A stretch of 9,647 nucleotides of DNA, from contig JANQJT010000111.1 in NCBI GenBank assembly GCA_028281485.1, positions 1 to 9,647 of the forward strand. The letters are read 5' to 3'. A program made the position numbers and the translations under genes. Positions 1 to 7,692 of this stretch are shown here, one piece after another; position 1 is the first letter of the stretch; every line of letters begins with the position of its first letter. Below the pieces are notes generated by a model that made no database searches, was not told the DNA's origin, and worked only from the letters and a program-made list of their open reading frames with translations. Source of the DNA: Phycisphaeraceae bacterium. Its GTDB lineage: Bacteria; Planctomycetota; Phycisphaerae; Phycisphaerales; Zrk34.

Positions 1-721
1 CGCGGAGGTCGGGTGAGGCGTGGGGGAGGATGAGTGTGTGGTTGACGCGGACGGCGTTAGCGGCGAAGCGCATGGCGTCGTGTGAGGTGAGTGTGATGCG
101 GTCTTTGGCGGGGATGCGGTCTTCGAGTGCGCGGAGTGAGCGTGTGCCGAAGGCGGGGGGGTAGTAGACGACGCGGTTGTCGGGTAGGGGGAAGAGGCAG
201 GTGTCGAGGTGGTAGAAGCGTTCGTCGACGAGGCGGAGTGAGAGGACATCGAGGTTGAAGTGTTCGGCGAGGAGTTTGTGTGACTCGAGGCAGGAGCGTA
301 CGCCGTAGCCTGCGAGGAGTGTGTTGGTGTGGGGCATGAGCAGTGCGTCGCCTTCGCCTTCGAAGGGCGTGTGGTCGGGGAGGGTGATGACGTCGAGGTC
401 GAGTGATTCGAAGGCGGCGCGGGCGTGTGGGGTTTCGGGTTGGCGCTGGGGGACGCGGAAGTTGGCGAGGACGGCGGTGTGATCGATGACGAGTCCTGCG
501 TTGGCGGTGAAGGGGAAGTCGGGGAGGTTTTCGGGTGGGTCGATGAGTTTGACGTTGGCGTGGGAGACGATGTGGTCGTGGAGGGCCTGCCACTGCTGGG
601 CGGCGGTGTGGGAATCGGTTCGGCCGATGTGTCCGGCCATCCAGGGGTTGATGACGTAGCGGACGGCGAAGTGGTCGGGCCGGGCCATGAGGACGGTTGG
701 TTTTTGGGGTGAGGTGGTCAT
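1..721 (-). CDS. Amidinotransferase / arginine-deiminase superfamily hydrolase (N-terminal part, runs off left edge)
   Basis: Reading leftward from the ATG at 721, the frame stays open for 240 codons to the window edge, so the C-terminus is missing. The translation has hallmarks of the guanidino-group-modifying (GME) fold shared by dimethylarginine dimethylaminohydrolase, arginine deiminase and amidinotransferases: NPWM near residues 25-28, DFPFTANAG at 68-76, the FEGEGDAL acidic motif at 120-127, and FYHLDTCLFPLP at 169-180, where H171 is the expected catalytic His. The nucleophilic Cys lies near the C-terminus in this family and is beyond the edge. Such enzymes hydrolyse or transfer the guanidino group of arginine-like substrates in the cytoplasm; the exact substrate cannot be told. 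The coding strand is C-rich with mostly C-ending codons, as in mutS. No Shine-Dalgarno precedes the ATG; a later Met (residue 12) is a less likely start because conserved sequence begins before it. Confidence 0.85.
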   Translation of the reverse strand, partial: MTTSPQKPTVLMARPDHFAVRYVINPWMAGHIGRTDSHTAAQQWQALHDHIVSHANVKLIDPPENLPDFPFTANAGLVIDHTAVLANFRVPQRQPETPHARAAFESLDLDVITLPDHTPFEGEGDALLMPHTNTLLAGYGVRSCLESHKLLAEHFNLDVLSLRLVDERFYHLDTCLFPLPDNRVVYYPPAFGTRSLRALEDRIPAKDRITLTSHDAMRFAANAVRVNHTLILPHASPDLR

Positions 722-737
722 ACGGAATTGTAGATCG

Positions 738-763
738 GGTTAATCGGGGGGGCGGGATTAACC
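738..763. repeat. Inverted repeat upstream of the amidinotransferase gene
   Basis: GGTTAATC (738-745) and GATTAACC (756-763) are perfect 8-bp complements separated by a G-rich 10-nt spacer. The dyad starts 17 bp before the ATG at 721 on the minus strand, so it sits where an operator or a leader hairpin would be. No T-tract follows on either strand, which argues against an intrinsic terminator. The regulator, if any, is unknown. Confidence 0.5.
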
Positions 764-1027
764 GTAGCGGCGCAGAGACAGAGAGGGGGAATGAGAAGTG
801 GGATTAGAGGGGATAGGGGGAGTTAGTCTTCGAAAATACATCGCAGAGAAAGATTGATTGTCTCCCAGATGTGGGAGTTGCGGTGTCAACGTGTATGCAC
901 TGCTTCAAGGTTTCATTCGCGGGTATGGCGTGTGTAAATGTTAATTCATCATTGAGCGCGCAAAAAGAAGTAGTGTTTGTGGAAAGCATGTCAATTGAGG
1001 AATAGTATTTTAATACAGGTCGAAAGG

Positions 1028-1078
1028 GGCCATGATTAGGGCGTTCACATCATAGCCATGGCCGATCTAGGGCGTTCA
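1028..1078 (+). repeat. Imperfect direct repeat, 31-bp period, ahead of the Sll1717-like ATPase gene
   Basis: TAGGGCGTTCA occurs at 1037-1047 and again at 1068-1078, exactly 31 bp apart, close to three helical turns. The similarity extends leftward: GGCCATGATTAGGGCGTTCA (1028-1047) and GGCCGATCTAGGGCGTTCA (1060-1078). A GCCATGGC palindrome lies at 1055-1062, overlapping the start of the second copy. Two same-face direct copies 50-100 bp before a start codon look like a tandem regulator binding site, but no regulator gene is visible. Confidence 0.5.
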
Positions 1079-1120
1079 AGATTCATATCTCTGGTCACTC
1101 TATTGCTGCATGTACAAAGC

Positions 1121-1129
1121 GAGGTGAGG
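1121..1129 (+). promoter_or_regulatory. Ribosome binding site for the 1131 gene
   Basis: GAGGTGAGG lies directly before the ATG at 1131; the first GAGG has a 6-base spacing, ideal for pairing with 16S rRNA. It fixes the start of this gene and is the clearest Shine-Dalgarno in the window; the other genes have weak ones or none. Confidence 0.6.
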
Positions 1130-1130
1130 T

Positions 1131-2735
1131 ATGGCGAATGACTATACAAAAATTGATTTTGAAACGGTGGTAGCCCAGGATGAGATGAAATATCTCTATC
1201 GGGGGGGAGGCTTCATTGCCACGCCACAGTACGGTCTGTTGTTTAAGAAGAACTACAGCTTGTTTGTGAGTCGTAAGGGCGGGGGGAAGAGTGCCTTGGC
1301 GCTCTCAACAGTTGAGTTGAATCAGACGATGCGTCATATCACCGACATGATTACGTTGACTCCCAAGGAGTTTTCGCTGAAGAACTTTATGACGCACGTT
1401 AGTGAAATCGCGGAGAAGATGCATATTGAACGGGTTCATGTGATCAGCAACATCTGGCGATGGACGATCTGTGTGCGTCTCATGTTGGCCATTCGCCGGG
1501 TTGTGACGAGGGGCGAAGTCGAGCAGAGTGCTGATTTTTATGTGATTCGTGATTATCTGGAGCAACTCGGGCTTACGGGCAAGAAGAGATTTCCGTTGCG
1601 TTACGCGGCGGGCTATGCCAGCGATCTGGTTGACGAGTACCTTCAGACGCATCACCACACCGAAGCCGTATCGGGCTTTCCCACCGATGAGTCGTTCGAA
1701 GAGGCGGAGGCCTCTATGAAGCGCGTTATTGAGCATTTTGAGGCCACGAATTATGGTCGTGCCGTTGTTGTGGTTGATGAGATTGATCCTCTTGTTGAGG
1801 AGTGCGGGTATGACCTGACCGTGGAGTTCCTTCGTGGGCTTCTCATGGCGACAAAGTCTGTGTGTGGTTTGATGCGCGACTATCCGTGTTTTCATATTTA
1901 CCTATTTGTCCCTATGGATCTGTATAACAAGACCAATTACCGGCACAGCGATAAGGAGATCGCATCTCGCGAGGTATTGGCTTGGGATCCGGAGACATTG
2001 AAGCTTCTGATCGCCAAGCGGATTGCGGAGGGCGTGAAGATGCGTAACGTCGCCACCGTGGACCAGGATCGGGCGTTTAGTCGCATCTTCAAGGACTGGC
2101 CGCACGAGCGGATACGCGTCACTGACTATTGGGGCCGGGACATGGATGTCTTTGAGTACATCTGGTTTCACAGCCAGATGAATCCACGTGAGGTTCTAAA
2201 TATTTTTTACCATATTACGAAGCACGCGGCGGGGCATCCGTATCTGACAAAGTCTGATGTGATCAGAGGTGTGGATTGTGCTAGTGAGTTTTGGATCAAA
2301 ATTATTATTAACGAATATCACATACGGGTTCCGCATTTAGAAGATCTATTGGCGTCGTTTGCTGAAAAGAACAATGTTTTATCGGTTGATGAGTGCCACA
2401 GGATTGTCATAAACCGGCTACGTGCCATTTATGGTGATGACAAGATTATCGATTCAACCGAGGTGTTAAACGACCTTTACGAGCTTGGATTTCTGGGGCT
2501 TGTCGTACCCCCCGAGAAGCCGGCAGATAATTTTGGCGCGACATCGGGCAGGCGTGACTCGTATGAGAACGTGTTGTATTCGTCGACGTCGTACGAGTGC
2601 GTGATGGCCGGGGATGTTATGATTCATCCGTTGTTCTGGAAGCGTTATCGCATTCGATGTGATCAGACTCGTCCCATACGGAGGCTGGTGTATCCGCGGT
2701 GGTACCCGTTTGGATCGGATCGTAAGGCTGGTTGA
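1131..2735 (+). CDS. P-loop ATPase resembling the Sll1717 family
   Basis: A 534-residue cytoplasmic protein with no signal peptide or membrane segment. It has a P-loop SRKGGGKSA at 47-55, where the usual first Gly of Walker A is Ser and K53 is the nucleotide-binding Lys, and a Walker B VVVVDEID at 212-219. NPREVLNIF at 351-359 sits where AAA+/STAND-type ATPases carry a sensor-2-like Arg. The C-terminal part (about 400-505: LYELGFLG, then IHPLFWKRYRI) reads like the winged-helix tail of the Sll1717-type P-loop ATPases. Assignment rests on this motif order, not on alignment. Members of this group are poorly characterised and often occur in variable genome regions; a defence or DNA-transaction role is inference. 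The gene stands alone, convergent with mutS. Its codons are much less G/C-biased at third positions than those of its neighbours (AAA, ATT, TTT, GAA and TAT are common), suggesting horizontal acquisition. The start is fixed by a good ribosome binding site. Confidence 0.75.
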   Translation: MANDYTKIDFETVVAQDEMKYLYRGGGFIATPQYGLLFKKNYSLFVSRKGGGKSALALSTVELNQTMRHITDMITLTPKEFSLKNFMTHVSEIAEKMHIERVHVISNIWRWTICVRLMLAIRRVVTRGEVEQSADFYVIRDYLEQLGLTGKKRFPLRYAAGYASDLVDEYLQTHHHTEAVSGFPTDESFEEAEASMKRVIEHFEATNYGRAVVVVDEIDPLVEECGYDLTVEFLRGLLMATKSVCGLMRDYPCFHIYLFVPMDLYNKTNYRHSDKEIASREVLAWDPETLKLLIAKRIAEGVKMRNVATVDQDRAFSRIFKDWPHERIRVTDYWGRDMDVFEYIWFHSQMNPREVLNIFYHITKHAAGHPYLTKSDVIRGVDCASEFWIKIIINEYHIRVPHLEDLLASFAEKNNVLSVDECHRIVINRLRAIYGDDKIIDSTEVLNDLYELGFLGLVVPPEKPADNFGATSGRRDSYENVLYSSTSYECVMAGDVMIHPLFWKRYRIRCDQTRPIRRLVYPRWYPFGSDRKAG

Positions 2736-2743
2736 GCGGTACA

Positions 2744-2774
2744 GCCTCGCAACGTCGTTGAGTTGCGGTGAGGC
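2744..2774. terminator. Bulged hairpin between convergent genes, possible terminator
   Basis: GCCTC + GCAAC (2744-2753) can pair with GTTGC (2762-2766) and GAGGC (2770-2774), giving a 10-bp stem with a 3-nt bulge and an 8-nt loop. It fills almost all of the 45-bp gap between the stop at 2735 and the mutS stop at 2781. There is no T-run on either strand, so intrinsic termination is uncertain. Confidence 0.35.
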
Positions 2775-2780
2775 GATCGA

Positions 2781-5453
<2,673 letters not shown>

Positions 5454-5522
5454 GGGGTGAGTTTAGTGAAGCGGTGAGGTGATAGCCATAAGGGATGAGG
5501 TGGGAGGGGGTGGTGGAGCAAG

Positions 5523-5551
5523 TTGAAGGGGTGTGAGGGTGGGATTAAGAT
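5523..5551 (+). promoter_or_regulatory. Sigma-70-like promoter of the tRNA-Ala gene
   Basis: TTGAAG (5523-5528) and TAAGAT (5546-5551) match four of six consensus positions each and are separated by exactly 17 bp. Transcription would begin around 5558, about ten bases before the mature tRNA 5' end. No other well-spaced pair lies between mutS and the tRNA. Confidence 0.45.
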
Positions 5552-5566
5552 GGGGGACTCGGCAAC

Positions 5567-5639
5567 GGGGCGGTAGCTCAATTGGGAGAGCGCGTCGGTC
5601 GCATCGACGAGGTTGTGGGTTCGATCCCCATCCGCTCCA
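5567..5639 (+). tRNA. tRNA-Ala(CGC)
   Basis: A complete 73-nt cloverleaf. Acceptor GGGGCGG (5567-5573) pairs with CCGCTCC (5632-5638), including the G3:U70 wobble (5569/5636) that is the major alanine identity element; the discriminator is A5639. D stem GCTC/GAGC is at 5576-5579/5588-5591. Anticodon stem CGTCG/CGACG (5593-5597/5605-5609) encloses GTCGCAT, giving anticodon CGC at 5600-5602. T stem GTGGG/CCCAT with loop TTCGATC lies at 5615-5631. The 3' CCA is not encoded (CTT follows), so it must be added by tRNA nucleotidyltransferase. It reads the alanine codon GCG. Confidence 0.95.
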
Positions 5640-5653
5640 CTTGGTATGGGAAA

Positions 5654-5682
5654 GCCGTCGGCGAAGAGCCGGCGGTTTTTTT
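5654..5682 (+). terminator. Intrinsic terminator of the tRNA gene
   Basis: CCGTCGGC (5655-5662), loop GAAGA, and GCCGGCGG (5668-5675) form an 8-bp stem with one T-G wobble, followed directly by seven T residues (5676-5682). It lies 15 bp after the tRNA and isolates it from the metal-transport operon. Confidence 0.9.
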
Positions 5683-5742
5683 GTGGGGAGGAGGGAGTTG
5701 CGCCGGAGCGGGGGCGGGATGAGGGCGGGTTGTACTTGTTGG

Positions 5743-5771
5743 CTGAAATCTAAGTGATATCGCGCTATCAT
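5743..5771 (+). promoter_or_regulatory. Predicted promoter of the znuA-znuC operon
   Basis: CTGAAA (5743-5748) and TATCAT (5766-5771, five of six positions of TATAAT) are 17 bp apart. The predicted transcription start, around 5778, falls on or next to the ATG chosen for the lipoprotein gene, so the message could be leaderless or have a very short leader. Confidence 0.4.
5755..5770. promoter_or_regulatory. Dyad TGATA-N6-TATCA, candidate metal-regulator operator
   Basis: TGATATCGCGCTATCA is a dyad with 5-bp perfect arms. Its right arm overlaps the predicted -10 box of the Zn-transport operon, so a bound protein would block RNA polymerase. Fur-family boxes have similar TGATA/TATCA ends; assignment to Zur or Fur is inference. 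Confidence 0.4.
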
Positions 5772-5777
5772 GCGGTG

Positions 5778-6776
5778 ATGGGAACCGTTATGAAGCTGTT
5801 GGTGTGCGCGTTGGGTGTGGGTGTGATGTTGTGCGCGGGGTGCGGCGACCCCCCGGAATCCCCGGCCCCCGGAACCCCCGGAAGTAAGGGTGATCGCAGT
5901 GAAGAATCCAGGGGCGGGAAGGTGAAGGTGGTGGCGACGATCTGGCCTTTGGCGAGCGTGGCGCGGGAGATGGGGGGTGACGCGGTGGAGGTGGCGTGTC
6001 TGCTGCCGGGTGGTGTGAGTCCGCACTTTGCGCCGGATTCGGCGAAGATGATGGCGGCGGTGCGCGGGGCGGACCTGATTGTTGCTAACGGGAGTGGGTT
6101 GGATCATTGGGTGCTGAGTGCGGCGCGGGCGGCGGGTCGCGATGAGGCGGAAATCTTCTGGGTGTCGAAACATGTGGAGGGGGAATGTGATGATGAAACG
6201 GATGCCGATGCGCATGGGGGGCATGGGCATGGGCATGGGCACGGTGGGGTCGATCCGCACTACTGGCTGGACCCGGTGTTGATGGGAGAGGTGTGCGGGC
6301 ACCTGGAGGCGGAGATGGGGGCGCTGATCGAGGAGCGTGGGGGTGATGCGGAGGCGTTGCGTGCGCGGGCGGCTGAGTTGCGTGAGAAGATCGAGGCGTT
6401 GGACGGGGAGTTCCGGGAGCGGTTCGACGGGTTGGCGGGGGCGAAGGTGGTGACGTTCCATGATGCGTTTGGGCGGATGGCGGAGCGGTACGGCGTGGAG
6501 GTGGCGGCGACGCTTCGGCCGATGGGTGGATTGGGGGACGTGACGCCGGACCGTATCGCGGAGGTGATCGGGGTGATTGAGCGGTATGAGTTGAAGGCGG
6601 TGTTCAGCGAGCCGCAGTTCTCGCCCGAGGCGGCGCGGATGGTGGAGGAGAAGACGGGGGCGCGTGTGTTGGTGCTGGACCCGCTGGGTCATCCGATGGA
6701 GGCGGATCGGTCGGGGTATGTGGGCCTGATGCGATACAATCTGGAGACGATGCTGAAAGGGATCACGGGTCCATGA
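5778..6776 (+). CDS. znuA: Zinc ABC transporter substrate-binding lipoprotein (ZnuA-like)
   Basis: A cluster A-I (TroA/ZnuA) solute-binding protein that captures metal outside the inner membrane and hands it to an ABC permease. The chosen ATG gives 332 residues. The N-terminus is a signal peptide ending MLCAGC, with C22 the likely lipidated Cys, followed by a Pro/Gly/Ser linker. Metal ligands are all visible: H83 (SPHFAP), H161 (DPHYWLDP), H228 (FHDAFG) and D301 (LDPLG). A His at the third position, where Mn-binding relatives have Glu, points to zinc. A Gly-His-rich loop (146-155, five His) precedes the second ligand, as in ZnuA proteins. An upstream GTG at 5754 would add eight residues but overlaps the operator/promoter; the ATG at 5790 gives an equally good signal peptide. 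The gene overlaps the ATPase gene by ATGA, so the two are co-translated. Codons are strongly G-ending. Confidence 0.93.
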   Translation: MGTVMKLLVCALGVGVMLCAGCGDPPESPAPGTPGSKGDRSEESRGGKVKVVATIWPLASVAREMGGDAVEVACLLPGGVSPHFAPDSAKMMAAVRGADLIVANGSGLDHWVLSAARAAGRDEAEIFWVSKHVEGECDDETDADAHGGHGHGHGHGGVDPHYWLDPVLMGEVCGHLEAEMGALIEERGGDAEALRARAAELREKIEALDGEFRERFDGLAGAKVVTFHDAFGRMAERYGVEVAATLRPMGGLGDVTPDRIAEVIGVIERYELKAVFSEPQFSPEAARMVEEKTGARVLVLDPLGHPMEADRSGYVGLMRYNLETMLKGITGP

Positions 6777-7615
6777 GTGAGACGATCGGCCAACACGGGG
6801 AAGTCTGCGGGCATGAGGGGGGTGTTTGTCATCACGGGTCTTTGGGGGAGCATCACGGGGACGATGTGATCTGCCTGGACGGGGCGGGGTATCGGTATGG
6901 CGAGGTGGTGGCGTTGGAAGACGTGACGATGCACATCGAGACGGGGTGTAACCTGGGGATTGTGGGGCCGAACGGTGGGGGGAAGACGACGCTGCTAAAG
7001 ATCGTGTTGGGTTTGCTGGAGGGTTATAGCGGTGAGGTGGTGATTGGTGGGATGGGGCCGCGTGAGGTGTGTCGTCGGGGTGATGTGGTGGGGTACGTGG
7101 CGCAGCGCGCGAGTTTTGTGCGGCGGTTTCCGGTGAGCGTGCGGCAGGTGGTGCGGATGGGGGTGGTGGGGAAGACGGGTTTGATGCGTCGCGTACGCGG
7201 GGCGGATCGGGAGTATGCGGATCACGTGATGGAGAGTCTGGGGGTGGCGGATTTGGCGGATCGGCCGATCGGTGGGTTGTCGGGAGGCCAGCAGCAGCGT
7301 GTGTTGATTGCGCGTGCGCTGGCGAGTCGGCCGCGGGTATTGTTGTTGGATGAGCCGATGGTGGGGATCGACGTGGCGGGTCAGCGGAGGTTCGCGGAGC
7401 TGATTCGGCGGCTGCACGAGGAGCTGAGGCTGACGATCGTAGTGGTGAGTCATGACTTGCGAGCGATCGCGGGGACGTGTGGGAAGGTGGCGGTGTTGAA
7501 TCGTCGTGTGCATTATCACGATTCGCCGGACGGCTTGACGGAGGAGTTGCTGCGGGAGATCTTCCAGCACGACATCGCGCCGGTGTTGGGGCCCCCGGAA
7601 GGTGTGGCGGGGTAA
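6773..7615 (+). CDS. znuC: Zinc ABC transporter ATP-binding protein (ZnuC-like) with His/Cys-rich N-terminus
   Basis: A 280-residue ABC ATPase that powers metal import on the cytoplasmic side. It has Walker A GPNGGGKT (65-72), Q-loop Q111, signature LSGGQQQR (169-176), Walker B VLLLDEP (189-195), and switch H227 in SHD. The order and the sequence around Walker A and Q-loop fit the ZnuC/MntB branch. The core domain starts near residue 32. Before it lies an unusual 30-residue extension with seven His and two Cys (H8, C12, H14, C19, H20, H21, H27 plus H28 close by), which could bind metal. It begins within the stop codon of the upstream lipoprotein gene (ATGA overlap), so it is the same operon. 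The expected third component, the membrane permease (ZnuB), is not downstream: a terminator and a convergent gene follow. Zn rather than Mn is inferred from the partner lipoprotein. Confidence 0.92.
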   Translation: MSETIGQHGEVCGHEGGVCHHGSLGEHHGDDVICLDGAGYRYGEVVALEDVTMHIETGCNLGIVGPNGGGKTTLLKIVLGLLEGYSGEVVIGGMGPREVCRRGDVVGYVAQRASFVRRFPVSVRQVVRMGVVGKTGLMRRVRGADREYADHVMESLGVADLADRPIGGLSGGQQQRVLIARALASRPRVLLLDEPMVGIDVAGQRRFAELIRRLHEELRLTIVVVSHDLRAIAGTCGKVAVLNRRVHYHDSPDGLTEELLREIFQHDIAPVLGPPEGVAG

Positions 7616-7639
7616 ACGGATTTACATGATTGACGTGAT

Positions 7640-7667
7640 AAAAAACCCGCTCGGGGGAGCGGGCTTG
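7640..7667. terminator. Bidirectional intrinsic terminator between convergent genes
   Basis: CCCGCTC (7646-7652), loop GGGG, and GAGCGGG (7657-7663) form a perfect 7-bp stem. On the minus strand it is followed by six T residues (A-run at 7640-7645), a strong terminator for the FG-GAP/dockerin gene that ends at 7693. On the plus strand the following CTTGTGTGTTT is a weak T-tract, so it may also end the znuA-znuC message. Confidence 0.85.
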
Positions 7668-7692
7668 TGTGTTTGGGGATTGGGTAAGAGGG

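Larger units (their letters stand above)
722..1130. other. Non-coding stretch, A/T-richer than its surroundings
   Basis: About 410 bases without a convincing gene between two divergently transcribed genes. It contains the inverted repeat at 738-763, a purine-rich run at about 777-822, a small hairpin CTCCCA-GATG-TGGGAG at 862-877, the short dyad GTATT-TT-AATAC at 1005-1016, and an imperfect direct repeat at 1028-1078. A plus-strand frame is open from 817 to a TAG at 1003-1005, but it has only short ATG-initiated segments with no ribosome binding site. No sigma-70-like promoter with good spacing could be found for the downstream gene. Confidence 0.6.

Noticed and set aside
57..593. Minus-strand open frame of 178 codons, very rich in Arg and Pro
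   Set aside because: Out-of-frame shadow of the amidinotransferase gene on the same strand; its composition is that of misread C-rich DNA.
862..877. Hairpin CTCCCA-GATG-TGGGAG as a terminator
   Set aside because: Only six base pairs, no T-run on either strand, and no gene ends next to it.
804..989. Minus-strand frame of 61 codons in the A/T-rich gap
   Set aside because: No ribosome binding site, no recognisable motif, and chance open frames are expected in this composition.
1305..1895. Minus-strand frame of 196 codons opposite the ATPase gene
   Set aside because: Antisense to a gene with clear Walker motifs; no domain and no start signal.
5754..5777. GTG at 5754 as the start of the zinc-binding lipoprotein
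   Set aside because: It would put eight residues before the signal peptide and overlap the predicted operator and -10 box; no ribosome binding site precedes it.
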